Position numbers and translations under genes: made by a program. A stretch of DNA of 64,000 nt, from positions 11,105,111-11,169,110 of the forward strand of contig NC_092576.1 in assembly GCF_037975245.1 (NCBI RefSeq), given 5' to 3'. The stretch is from Apostichopus japonicus. Its lineage: Eukaryota > Echinodermata > Holothuroidea > Aspidochirotida > Stichopodidae. Positions 12,801-24,800 of this stretch are shown here, in pieces (the first letter of the stretch is position 1; each line of letters opens with the position of its first letter). The notes below the pieces were generated by a model, which saw only the letters and a program-made list of their open reading frames with translations, searched no databases and had not been told where the DNA came from.

Positions 12801-15800
12801 TTTCCATTTCTTTTTAGGAAGCTGGTGAAGACAAAATATCTCTCTCTATGAAAGTGGTAAATCAAGATAATGGCAAGGACCTGGACCAAAATTTAGTTGT
12901 AACAAAGTATGTATGTAATATAATATGCCACAGATGTGAAAGTTTATGTCCAGTGTAAAATGTGTGTTGGAATGTCTGTACTGCTTACATGGTGCCATGA
13001 TATCGCCAATTTAGAATTCCAGAATCATGCACTATAAATCCATTTTGCAAGCATAAAAAATTATGAGCTCAGGGACACAACCACTCCCCTTCCTTCCCCA
13101 CCCCCCCCCACCCTGAAATAATTTTACAAGTGTATAAGAACATAAATATATTTATATGTACATTACAACTTGAACAGTTCAAAAATCTTGAAAATTGCAA
13201 ATTATAGCCCATCTCCTCTGTAAGCATTATATGCATAATTCCATGTTAGTAAATTGTCACTTTACTCAGGTTTTTTCTCATTTTTTGGACCATGTCAATC
13301 TGGCAGTTCAACATTTGCTGTTTCAAGCATATTTAATTGAAAAGCAGATCACTTGCAGTTTTTCTCCTTCTTTCTCTCTCATTAATTTGATTTTATAGAC
13401 AAGAGGAACAAAGAAGGAAAAAGGGTCTCCCTCCAGTTCAGAATAAGATTGAGTTGGGTGCCATCCTTAACACTGTGTGTAGGAAGTGTGGCACGACAGG
13501 TTTGTGTTCTGTTAAAATATCATTAACTATTCCATTAGCAAACAAGAAGCAGAAGGCCCACATTTTGCTGAAGTAATTTACATTTCTCGAAGCTGTTGCC
13601 GACCTATGAAAAACTATTTATCTAAAATGTTACAATGGCTTCAAATGTTCATTAATATGGTGCATCCTCAACATTTGTTTGGTCAGTTTTGTAATAATTA
13701 CTTACATGTTAATCAAGGAATTGGACAAGACCTGGTGATCTTAAGTGTTTAATAGTAATAATAATAATAAATGAGACTTATATGGCACCAAATCAGTAAA
13801 CAAAAGTCACTGCTCAAGACGCTTTACAAAGAAAGTAAATTAATTTACAATAGAACAAGTCAAAAAATGGGTCTTAAGTAGACTTTTGAAAGTAGAAAGT
13901 TTATAGCATGTTCGAATGTGATCTGGTAACTTGTTCCAGAGATAAGAGCCAGAGTATCCGAAGCTTCTGTAACCATAGGTCTTCAAGCGTGGTTTAGGAA
14001 CAGTTAAATACAGTTTGTTGGAGGAACGAAGTGTGCGAGTTGGAATATATGGCAAGAGAAGTTGTGACGGGTACACAGGCCGTTCCAGATGATGAGCACA
14101 AAAAGTGAGAAGGAGTAGTTTATACTGAAGACATAACATGAGCTAGGCAGGTTTCAATGTTTGCTTCACAATATGATCCCTTTTAATGTTTGTCTGATGA
14201 ATTGTGTTTTTGAACGAGACTCAAGTTACTTGTTGACCAGCGAAGACAGGAGAAGACACAGAGTTATGGTAGACTGCGTTAAACTGTATAATTAGAACAA
14301 TTAGCTTTATTCATCTCAACGAGTTGCATTCAATTTCTTTGGCAGTTTACCAAAACGCACACGTTATATGAATTGTAGATTGTGAGGCTTTCCTAACAAA
14401 ACAGTTATTAACTTCAGACAGTTAACGATTCGACCAGATGAAGAATGTCGCAATTGTTTCTTCGCGTAACCGGAAAGTAATACGTAAACTGGCTAAATGT
14501 GAATAAGTCAAACCGAACTGAGGCATGCAGTAATCCCGACTGCATGCAACAGATGGGACAACATTTGTCTCCGTGAAATGAAAGGGCAACTGGGGTTATG
14601 AACAAAAACATGGATATAGTGTATATAAGAATATACGTCTCGTTTGTAATTTGTGTTAAAGGTTTTGAAGACTGGCGCAAAAAGAAACGTCTGATGCCCG
14701 TAATCTGACCTAGTTTCGAATTAGGTATATAACAGAAGTGTTAGACACCACCTTTGATCCCAGAAAATACTCACACAGCTTGCTAACGTCGGTAATTAGA
14801 CACTAGTGTACAGTCAGTACATACAACTGCGGTCAATACCCACAGCACGGTGTACAAACAATACAGCGATGGACATCTCAGGTCCAGCTAAAGATAACAA
14901 GGTATCACGTTTCATTACTGTCTGCATTTTGTAGCGACATGAACAAAACGTCACTTGCAAGCAACAGAAAGTTAACTTTTTCAGATGGCCGCACGCAGTT
15001 TAGGGCGAGTCTATAATGTCTTTAAGTACCTAGATGGCACAATATTTATCTACAGTTATAGATGCTGAAGGCTTTTTGGAATTTAACAAATCTGTTCAGG
15101 AATGAATGGTCGGTAAGTTTTAAACTTTAAACAAATTTCACAGAAAATAACAACCATGTCTATTTTTGCCCTTTTAGGTCACTTGACCATAGATTGCTTC
15201 AAGCTTCCTGGAGATAAGACCTATGACCTTGTACCAGAGCTAGATTTAGACTCCATGGTCCAGCCACTTGTTGAAAGTGGAGGGAAAGACAAAAAGAAGA
15301 AGAAGAAAAAGGTATGAATTATTAAACAGTATTTTGGTGGATTTTGATGACATTTTGAACTGGATGGCCATGCAGTACCTTTATACATTTAGGACAGGGT
15401 TGTCCAACCTTTTGCAGAGGTGGGGTCACATGGAATGATTATGATGAAGGAGTGGGCCGCATGAACCCTACGCTCGATTTTTCGATATTTTGCCCGAAGC
15501 CCAAGGCAACAAAATGTGTGCGCGGAGCGCACTGATTTATTTTCCTTCCTGATAAAACAGATGAATAAAGTCCAGCCCCCCCCCCCCCCCCTCCGCTGAG
15601 AGAGTGTCACACAAACTGACCTGTATGCAGTTTTTTTGACCCAGAAAGTTCAAATGATTGATTATACAGCTTCAAATTGTTATCAATAAATCTGCTCACT
15701 AAAATTTTGCACCGTAGAGCATCTCTGGCGGGCCGGACGCAACCCTGCGACGGGCCGGACTGTGGCCCGCGGGCCGTAGGTTGGACAACCCTGATTTAGG

Positions 15801-17562
15801 AGGACATTTGTAGAAGACATAGATACCTCACTGCATCTACGTTGAAAGCGTTAGCCACAATTGATTTATAGTTCCATCGTAAATCATGAATTTAACATCC
15901 ATCCAAAGTTGAAAATGGGCAAAGCTACAACAGGAATAACTAGCTCTAGACTTAGAAATGGCCAAGTGAATTAACAGCTTATAATAGTTACGCTTGCTAG
16001 ATCATCAATAATAATTTCATATTCACAATATTATATAATATTAGGAAAACCAGCTGTCATTTGGACAATTTAGAGATTGGGTTCTCAGTAGGTGGCCTGC
16101 AGGCCAAATCCCTCCTGCAAAAGATTTCAATCCGACCTATGAAAACAACAGACCACAAAATTGCTCTAATTGGGTTTGTGTTCCATTATAGGCTTAAGAA
16201 CTCCATCCTACCAGTATACTCTGTACATTGCTCAATGTAAGAATCGTGAGAATTCTGTTCTCTATGGCCCTTTGCTTCGACCAATACTTCTGATTGTGCC
16301 TAGTAGGACATTTATTGACAAGCCCTACCCTAAAGTCTAATCTGGCCTCGTAGAAAATAAACCGAGGAACCCCAGAGTTGAAACAAGATATGTAGTTTGT
16401 GCCACATAATAACTACTGTATTATATCTGTGGCAAGTTCAGTTCAGTATATATGTTTCGCATATACATAGACATACAAAAACAGTGCAGTAATGGTATAT
16501 ACAGGATACTAGAAAAAACATAAAATGTTTATCAAAGCTAGTAACCCTAAAGAAAAAGAAAGAAACTAACAGAGCAAAGATAGAAAGAAAAACAAAATGT
16601 ACAAAACAAATAGACAATAATATCAATCACGGTACTTGGAAGTTAGATAACTCTTTAGTTAATACTTAAATGAAGCACATGATTTTGAATGTCTAATAAC
16701 AGTGGGGAGATTATTCCATATTTTATAACAGTAATTGTTTAGCAAGTGGGCGATAGTACATACAAAGCCCTGTGTAGTATACACTGGATGTAGACCGCCA
16801 TTACTGGCAGACATTGCATAATCAGTGCATGTGATCTGATCTTCTAAGCATTTCAGGTAAAGTTCCTTAAACCACCTACGCCAGCTTTTACTGAATGTGT
16901 ACTGGCATATTAAATAGGAATTATAAAATTGGTGGGATAATTTGAGCTGATAATTGTGTCATTGGAAGGTAACAATCTGATGGTTTGTGTTTAATATCTG
17001 TTAAGCACTCTCTTTTCTAAAGCTGAGATTGATTTTAATCTTTTCTTTTTTTCAGGATAAGCATCAAAAGAAACAGAAGAAGAGGAGACTAACGTCAAAA
17101 GATGGAGAATCATCGAGTGAGGAGGAAAGAAGAGAAGGGAAAGGTAACCGGGAGAAAAAGAAGAAGAGGAAAAAGATGGATTCAAGTGAAGACACGAGCG
17201 AATCTTCATCGGGTGAGGAGGTTGTGAGACCAAATAAGAGAAATGAAAGAGATAAGAAGAAAGACCACAAGTCTGATTGGAGGCATGAGGATATTCAAAT
17301 GAGGGAAAAGGGTCATAGTTCAGAGCATAAAAGAAAGTCATCATCGGCCTCGGAGGAGCAGAGCAGAGACAGGAGAGGGAAGAAGAGGGATCACTCTATC
17401 AGAGATGATGATGATGATAGATGGCAAGAGAAACATCATAAGAGCAGTTCAAAGCACCATGGCTCTAGTAAATATGATGATCAGACAGATGAACAACACA
17501 AGAGGAGGCATTCTAATGATCATAGATACAAGGATACTTATCACCATGGTGATAGGAGGTGA
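9858..17562 (+). CDS. ZCCHC17: ZCCHC17-like nucleolar protein (pNO40), S1 domain plus CCHC zinc knuckle, 7 coding exons
   Basis: Coding exons are 9858-9929, 10736-10793, 11870-11970, 12818-12906, 13399-13499, 15178-15311 and 17056-17562. All introns are GT-AG, all phases agree, and the total is 1062 nt (353 residues plus stop). Residues about 13-100 form an S1 RNA-binding fold (MLPSLYSIFKGQ, YGVFVRIPGCRK, GLVH, ISLSMKVVNQ). A CCHC zinc knuckle follows, with C134, C137, H142 and C147 (CRKCGTTGHLTIDC). The tail is rich in Lys, Ser, Asp, Glu and Arg. This order matches vertebrate ZCCHC17 (about 241 residues), a nucleolar RNA-binding protein linked to 60S subunits, pinin and splicing. The tail here is about 110 residues longer. 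The start ATG is the first in frame and gives an N-terminus of family-like length. The identification is from conserved motifs recalled, not a search; nucleolar location is inferred from the family. Confidence 0.93.
10292..10550. mobile_element. ~259-bp MITE with palindromic termini and a telomere-like core
   Basis: The left end, GTGGCTATTCTTACGAC, matches the inverted right end, GTGGCTATTTTTACGAC. Each terminus also contains its own palindrome (ttacgac-tagtcgtaa). The core 10399-10440 is made of taaccctaac and related heptamers like telomeric CCCTAA. The motif agcaactgcgcatg occurs on both sides of the core. No clear target duplication was found. It lies in ZCCHC17 intron 1. Confidence 0.65.
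11145..11582 (+). repeat. ~213-bp tandem duplication in ZCCHC17 intron 2
   Basis: Units starting at about 11145 and 11358 share taaattttctac(a/g)tcagc, gtaagccacttttaattcat, gattatgatgaat and cagcatagggtacaccaccttcaaa-like blocks with few differences, so the duplication is fairly recent. Confidence 0.85.
13752..14139 (-). mobile_element. LINE 3' end (CR1/L2-like ORF2 C-terminus), family A
   Basis: Read on the minus strand, the peptide GSYLWNKLPDHIRTCYKLST followed by FKSLLKTHF and a stop is the characteristic C-terminal end of CR1/L2-type non-LTR ORF2 proteins. A short 3' UTR (ctcaagacgctttac on +) and a (TTATTA)n-type tail at 13752-13772 follow. It is a truncated copy within ZCCHC17 intron 5 with no catalytic domain. 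Confidence 0.85.
14656..15025 (+). mobile_element. TTAA-flanked MITE, copy 1
   Basis: Flanked by TTAA at both ends. Termini aggttttgaagactggcgc and, inverted, agacattatagactcgccc. The body has cgtctgatgcccg, acagaagtgttagacaccacc, gataacaaggtatcacg and cttgcaagcaacagaaagtt, shared with four other copies in the window. Lies in ZCCHC17 intron 5. TTAA targets suit piggyBac, Kolobok or Sola3 superfamilies. Confidence 0.85.
15395..15793. mobile_element. 399-bp hAT-type MITE in ZCCHC17 intron 6
   Basis: Termini CAGGGTTGTCCAACC and, inverted, CAGGGTTGTCCAACC are identical over 15 bp. The perfect 8-bp target duplication ATTTAGGA lies at 15387-15394 and 15794-15801. The interior has the cgggccggac / gtggcccgcgggcc character typical of widespread hAT (Charlie-like) non-autonomous elements. 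Confidence 0.93.
15800..17055. other. ZCCHC17 intron 6, remainder
   Basis: AT-rich intron with a pyrimidine tract before the 17055 acceptor. I see no further gene or clear repeat. Confidence 0.5.
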
Positions 17563-17701
17563 CAGATGTAGAGTGATCGTCTGTTTCTTCTGCGCAGTGA
17601 TTGCTGGTGTCATCTGCACAGTGATTGCCAGTGTGATATGCATAATGATTGGAGGTAACATCTCCATAGTGATTGCAGGTGTTATATGCATAGTGATCAG
17701 C

Positions 17702-17859
17702 GTGAACATCTCAGGTCTAGGTAAAAGATAACAAGGTATCACGTTTCATTACTGTCTGCATTTTGAAGCGACAAGAAGAAAATATCGCTTGCAAGCAACG
17801 GAAAGTTAACTTTTTCAGAGCGCGGCACACGGTTTGGGGCGAGTCTTCAATGCCCTTAA
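17702..17859 (+). mobile_element. TTAA-type MITE, right-end fragment, in the ZCCHC17 3' flank
   Basis: Sequence from acatctcaggtctaggtaaa through gataacaaggtatcacg, cttgcaagcaacggaaagtt and ggcgagtcttcaatgccctt ends in TTAA at 17856-17859. The left half is missing. It begins about 140 bp after the ZCCHC17 stop codon, so it may be part of the 3' UTR. Confidence 0.85.
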
Positions 17860-19400
17860 ATCACTTGAGAGTCACAATCAATATGGCAAATGCATTAAAT
17901 TTGTATGTCAGGTTTAGTGTTATTAAACTATACACATATATAACTTGACTGCCAACCAACATGCTATATACCCCATCAATGTATATTCTGTTCATGAAGG
18001 CTAAATGAAGCAGGTTTTATTTCGCCTGAAGCTGAACTCGTCAGTTTTTGCCACAAAACAAGAAGTTTGTCATTATTATATTGTTTTTCTCTCTCAAGTC
18101 CTCTTCCAAGCAAACTTGTTTTATACCTTAGGTTAAATTAACATACAACCAGTTTTTCCTTGACATTTTCTACCGTTTCTTAAAGGAGTGTCAAGGTGGA
18201 TTTTTGAAGTTTTTAAAGGAGGTTGGCATTGTTGTCAAGATTTTGTGTAGTTTTGGGTGAAATGATAATTAATAGTGGGGGAAAAAAACCTTTTTTGATG
18301 TTGATTTGACCATCTAGCCACACCAATGGAGCACAGCATATTACTTTGTCCAACATAAGTCCTTCAAACATTCTTATCGCACAAGTAATACTGCTACAAA
18401 TCTGGTACTATTTTCTTGTGGGTATTCCTTAAAATTTGTGTCTTTTTAACACACAGGAAAGGGGGAAAACCCCCACTTTATTTAGACCACACAATGGTCA
18501 CAAAAACTTGCCCTTTCTTCAGATAAAAATACAGTAACCTCAGTTTAACCTTATCAATAAAACTGAAGGGATTAGAATTATTCACAGCATATTTTGCATT
18601 GAACTGTCGCATTATACCGACAGATTTTGGAATTGATTCATCTCTGTTCATTGTGAGAAAGAGCCAGCAACCCTCGCTAGTTGGGGCTGATAACCAGTAG
18701 TTATAAATCTATTGACATGGTTCGTTCCATGAGCACCTTCAGAGAGCTCCCACTCTGGGGAATGCAGGGGAATATCTAGTTGGGAAAAGAAGAGGGGTAA
18801 GGTGGGATTACAGCCTTGGTTCCTGGAGCATATTAAAGGTAGCACAGGCAATATGGGATAGAGAACACAGACTTCCCATATGCACATCAATGTACCAAGA
18901 ATTGAGGAAGACTTCCAAAGGTTGGGCAGTGACATAACTCCCCCTGGCCCGCCCAGTGGCTGAGGAATGCGCAGGAAATATTTATCCCAAAAGGTATTAT
19001 TTACAGAGGTAGCTACTTGCAGTACACGTGATATTAAAACAAAAAAGAACGTATTTGTTGAAGATATTTTACAATGATATATTATTCTAAAATCGAAGAA
19101 ATAAAGAAATATTTCATTAAAACTTTCGTAAAGTCAAATATTAGTTCTTTTTGCGAGCCATTGTACCTCACAAAATTTGATGAATGTTTAAGTAACAAGA
19201 CAATGACCTCAAGAAATATAATGGGAAAATGACAGTAGTATGTAAACATGTTCATTTAGGTTTCAAAAAACAATAACAGCATAACTCGAAACAATTCTTG
19301 TTAGACCACTATTTGAATACAATTAACACAACAATCTCATACACCCACGTGTCCCCCAGTTGAGATATGATCTTTCCTATACAGTACTACTTTCATACTC
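17860..19400. other. Convergent intergenic spacer, ZCCHC17 side
   Basis: A possible AATAAA poly(A) signal for ZCCHC17 lies at 18556-18561, about 1 kb after the stop; ATTAAA occurs nearer, around 17894. A slightly GC-richer block at 18640-18990 has no recognised coding content. Confidence 0.35.
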
Positions 19401-19800
19401 ATACTGACAGTATGAATATCAAGTTTCTATCAGATAAAGGTTAAGAACTGTTCATACTGTCAGTACAAGTGCTTTGAAGCATGATATGAGAGGACAGTAT
19501 AGAGTGGTATTATCCTTAGAACCAGATAAAGGTTAAGAACTGTTCATACTGTCAGTACAAATGCTTTGAAGCATGATATGAGAGGACAGTATAGAGTGGT
19601 ATTATCATAAGAATCAGATAAAGGGGTTAAGAACTGTTCATACTGTCAGTAATAGTGCTTTGAAGCATGATGTGAGAGGACAGTATAGAGTGGTATTATC
19701 ATAAGAATCAGATAAAGGGGTTAAGAACTGTTCATACTGTCAGTAATAATGTTATGAAGCATGTGATGAGAGTACAATACAGAGTGCTCCCCTTGGGAAA
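19400..19800. repeat. ~92-bp tandem array, four units
   Basis: Units begin near 19431, 19523, 19615 and 19708 with agataaagg(gg)ttaagaac, then tgttcatactgtcagta, gctttgaagcatga and gaggacagtatagagtggta. A perfect palindrome, CATACTG-A-CAGTATG, lies just upstream at 19400-19414. Confidence 0.9.
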
Positions 19801-21385
19801 TGGGAAAATATGAAGAAAAAATACTTTACGAAAAAATTAAATCGTGCATTATATATCAAGTTTTTCAAAATACAATATCCGATGATATTCTTGGAGTGAT
19901 TTGATAATGACTTTCTTGGCCTTCAATAACATCACAATACAAAGCAAACAAAAGTACTGTAAAAAATAATAAATCAATATTGGAAATTGAATATCATAAG
20001 CGAGTGATTCAAAACTCATCTACACCACATGTTACATATCAATCACATTTAAATAGAGATCGGAATAAAATCCATTATCGTGTTTTCAAGAAAATAGTTT
20101 AGCCCTGATAATGGAGACCTCTTTTATCCAGACAGTGGATTATCTATCTCTGGAGTGAACCCCTTCCTCTTGTTTATATATATATAGTACTGAATAATGC
20201 TCTTCATAGTAGTAGATAGTTGAAGGAATTACAGAATGCAATGTTCTACATGGCATAACATTCTGCAATGGCCCCCTCAAATATCTGTATGACCAAACTG
20301 TTTACAATGTTTTTATCAAAATGAAATGGGAATGATCAATTTGGGAGTGCTACTCTTCTAAACAATTTGCAAATGTTGAGGATGGTTAACTCAGCAATCC
20401 AGTGTATCTGAGAATTTTAACGAGAGTAGAACTATTGTCAAACAACTTTAACTACTGCTGACCCAATCATTGGTTTTTACTGCACTGGGCAGAGGGGGGG
20501 GGGGGGGGAGATGACCTCCCAAAGGAATCTTAAGTGAAGCATTACTAAATAGCTGGAGTGGGCTGGGACTGGTTCAGTGATCAAGACTTGCTAGAAAGTT
20601 CAGTGATCCAAAACACAGCACCGTAATTAGCGGCATATTCGTTTCCTAAGACGGAACTAACATCTTTTGCAACAATGAGGAAACCTCCTATAACATCTCA
20701 ACTTGGCTGCACCTGCGAGGCACCAGTTTGGGGGTGGTAGGCCAATCCACCTGTTTAATAGGAACATACTTCAGGAAAGAGTCTATGAATGTCAATGTCA
20801 TAATTATTCGAAAACCATCAAAGAAATGCACTTCCAATGCATATCATGACCATAGTACAGGAATTTGAATAACCTACAAGGATTTTCTTTGCTGTGGCAT
20901 TTATTCATTCTGGTCAAACCTAACTTGACTGTCCTCGAGCTAAATCAAAGTTGGAAACCTGCACCAGTGGCATATTAATTTCCATCATTTGGATGGTAAC
21001 AAACTACATGAATGACAGTCAAGACTGTTCTATCAAAAGTAACAAACACTTATAATCTTATAGTATCTTTTTCAATCAATATAGGCTAACTATTAGCACT
21101 TGTCATGTATTTATTGTAACATTAAACATATATGAATAGAGGTAAGTCTTTGTCCTTATCATGTTACACAGTATTCTTTATGGTATATTTTATAGCTGAT
21201 TGGGGACATTTTTATTTGCTCTACATTTTCAACACAAGTCTATTCCAGATTTCACGATAAACATTGCAATCCCCCAACAGTATGACCTAAATCAGGGGTG
21301 GGGGGGGGTGTTATTTGCAGAGAAACGTTACATTTGTGAAGACACAACCCTTTATCCGGAAATGAATATCCATCGTAGAGCTTAT
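19800..21385. other. NUP35 3' flank
   Basis: No gene is seen. On the minus strand AATAAA occurs at about 21211-21216 and 21110-21115, both reasonable poly(A) signals for NUP35 roughly 0.6-0.7 kb beyond its stop. Confidence 0.35.
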
Positions 21386-21860
21386 AGAGATAAAGTACCA
21401 ACAATGTCAGCCAACTGAGAAGCTTGTAGGATGTCTAGGGGTCACCATCTCAACATGTACTCTCCAGAAACAAGTTGTTTTTCCACATAGCTCTATCCAT
21501 TAAAGACTTTTGTAGAGGATAAAGTAACAAGATGTCATCCAACTGAGGAGCTTGTAGGACAGTCAAGGGGTCACCATCTCAACATGTACTCTCCACAAAC
21601 AAGTTCTCTTCCCCATAGCTCTATCCATCAATGAGTTTGTTATAGTTAAAGTAACAAGATGTCAGAAATTGAAGAGGTTTTATGAGTCCAGGGCGTCACC
21701 ATCCTAACATGTACTCTCCAGAAACAAATTCTCTTTCCCCATAGCTCTTCCATCAATGAGTTTGTTAAAAATAGAGTAATAAGATGTCAGCAATTGAAGA
21801 AGTTTTTATGACAGTCTAGGGGGTCACCATCCCAACATATACTCCAAAGTCTTTGATATG
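21385..21860. repeat. 3' UTR tandem array copying the terminal codons of NUP35
   Basis: Four units of about 120-130 bp share the blocks gtcaccat, caacat(g/a)tactc, caagatgtcag and catagctc. The most upstream unit in the transcript overlaps the stop codon (21824-21826) and the codons for the final residues. The later units repeat a near-copy of that coding end and stop region within the presumed 3' UTR. The copies are untranslated if the first stop is used. Confidence 0.8.
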
Positions 21861-24800
21861 ACTGACGTTGACTTCTGGGGTGTGTTGTGGTCTGGAACGA
21901 CCTACATAGAAACAAAAGAAAACAACGGTATTAATCATACATGTCACTGTTACAGAGGCACGGTGCAGCTCATGATGATGACGTAACAAAAAATTTTCAC
22001 TGGTCTGAAAATAAAAGCCACTTTAGATTACCTACTATATCTTTCAGTCATATTACAAAGCATACTACATTTCATTTTATGAACACAAGGTTTTAAGGGC
22101 CTTTTTTTCTTTTTATTTCAAAATACAAACATTTATAGATGTGTGAACAAACAAAGCCTACCTCATGAGTACTGCTGGCTGCCTGGTAAGCTGCCGTTAG
22201 AGGCCTGATCGGTGTTTTCCTTTTGCCATAGTCTCCATCTTCCTGAAAGGATACGGTGCGTTTACTTGTCGGCGTTTCTGCCAGAGTGTTGCTGTATAGA
22301 TTTTCTTTGCCGACCTCCATTACGCCCTGTAGGATGATTTGATAAGGGAGAAGACAGGATGCATAGAATGAGTGACCAGTTAGGACAGCGGCCCAAGAAC
22401 GATTTAGGCCCACAAACCAGGGATCTTTCATGAGGGCTGAGTAAACAACCCATCCTACCACTAACCCTACCCCTGGGAAACCATGCTCAGAGAGCATTAA
22501 AGCTAGCTACAACTATGGAGTTAATGATGAAAGAATGAACTTCTCTGTTGGCAAGCTGCATGGTACAAAAGGAAGACCAAGAAATGGACAAATAATGAAC
22601 AGACTCAGCACCAATGGTCTCAGCATAACAGGTTGCATGATAACACCCTACGAGTCAACGATTGCACACTTACTGTCAGTCAATCTCCTGTTTGTGTTTC
22701 TCATTAATATCACACTCACCTTATCTATGCAAGGTGTAGCACCAATGGTCTCAGCATGACAGGTTGCATGGTAACACCCTATGAGTCACTCAGTGATTGC
22801 ACACTTACTGTCAGTCAATTACCTGTTTGTGTTTATCTTTAATATCACACTCCCCTTATCAATGCAAGGTGTAGCACCAATGGTCTCAGCATAACAGGTT
22901 GTATGATAACACCCTACGAGTCAACGATTGCACACTTACTGTCAGTCAATCTCCTGTTCATGTTTCTCTTAAATATCACACTCACCTTATCTATGCAAGT
23001 TTAGCACCAATGGTCCTAGCATAACAGGTTGCATGGTAACACCCTACCAGTCAACGACTGTGTTTCTCAGCAATATCATACTCACCTTATCTATGCAAGG
23101 TGTAGCACCAATGGTCTCAGCATAACAGGTTGCATGGTAACACCCTACCAGTCAACGATTGTTTCTCAGTAATATCACACTCACCTTATCTAAACACCAA
23201 TGGTCCCAGCATAACAGGTTGCATGGTAACACCCTACAAGTCACCGATTGTGTTTCTCGTTAATATCACACTCACCTTATCAATGCAAGGTGTAGCACCA
23301 ATCATGATATTTCCTCCAAAGATTTTACCGTTTTTACTGAGTGCTTTCTTGGCTTGAAGTTTTGATGAAAACTGAAGGTGCATCCAGTTACCGTTGCTAG
23401 CGACCTGTGATCCGAGAGAGAGGGAGAGAGGGGGAAAATGTGGGTGAGTACTTGATCAGCTAGGATCCAGTGTACCAAAAGAAAAGTGCATAATACATAA
23501 ATAATGTAGGAGTCGGTGTACGAATCAAAGTCATAAAATCTGACAGTTTATTGATCATGAGATCTACTGTCCAAAACCAGCATGGTTAATTTCTTACTTT
23601 TATTACTTAGATATGGTTTCAGTTACATCAAAGTTTAGAAATGAAAAATATAAATAAAGGATACCACCAAACTTTTTATTAATTTGGGTACCTCTACCAG
23701 AAGCATTAACAACATTGCAATATTTTGAAACAATGTCTCCACCCTCGCACTTTTAGTGAGTCTGGTCTCTCTTTTTAGCACAGCTATCCCTACTCCTACT
23801 ACATCTGGAGGATTGGTACACACACTTGAGGCATTCAATTGATGTACAAGAAATCATTCAAAAATACTTCAAAGAACATCAAATAATTTGAAAATGCATC
23901 ATGCTTCGAACCTTGTACTGAACCTCATGTTGTTGTACTTGTACCAAAAGTGCACACAGTCTCCACTGAACCAACCATCATTCAAAATTGTTGACTAATT
24001 TTGCATAATTCCCTTTCAACCATTAAAGTTTACTGACAGATTTGTGGGTCCCAACCCTTATTTTTTGAATCATATTTCCATGACAACGCTGTAATTGGGT
24101 CAAGCAGCTGGCACTTCGATTCAAGCAGCGACAAAATTTGAGGAGAACGCCAAAGAAACTTCCGTCATAAAATTGTGGGGAAAAAGAGTTTCTGTGTTTC
24201 TTTCTTTTTTTTTCTAAAAGACTGGGATGTTATTTACTTACGACATGTTTCTGGATATTGCCGTACTGTGAGAACTGTTGGAGAATGTACGATGCTGCTG
24301 ATGGTGGAAACCTATAAATGAGGAAAATGAAAAGTTTGACAGCCCCAAAAAAAAAATTGAAAAGAGTTCCTTCAAAATCTGAATTCAGATGACAATTAGC
24401 TGACAGATAGAAACTAATCACCTGAAACTGATTATGTTGTGAATAAAAAAGGTCAAAGTTCACATCTCTTACCCAAAGATTGTAACCCACGTCTGATCCA
24501 ACTCTGTATCTGGAATTATAGCTTCTCTGGAGAAAGAAAAAAGAAAGTATTGGAGTGAACAAAAAATGGATTCATTTCTAAGAATATGTACAGAATTCAT
24601 ACTAAAGCTGGTTGATCCTTTCCCTGACACAATGCTGTATTATTCCAAACACTTCCACTCCTGTGATCACAACTGCAAAAATTAAGCTACCCTTCAAACT
24701 TTTACCATGTCACTTCCCCCTGGCAATTCAAATCCAACCCATTACTACAGAATATTGAAAGGGTCCATTCTTCTGTTGTTACACAAATTCAAAGGAGTCC

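Noticed and set aside
17064-17344. Long antisense frames opposite the last ZCCHC17 exon
   Set aside because: They mirror the Lys/Ser-rich coding strand and would encode Phe/Ser-rich sequence without any motif.
22600-23300. CRISPR-like regularly spaced repeats
   Set aside because: The units are contiguous tandem copies of an exon-intron boundary in a eukaryotic gene; there are no unique spacers or cas genes.
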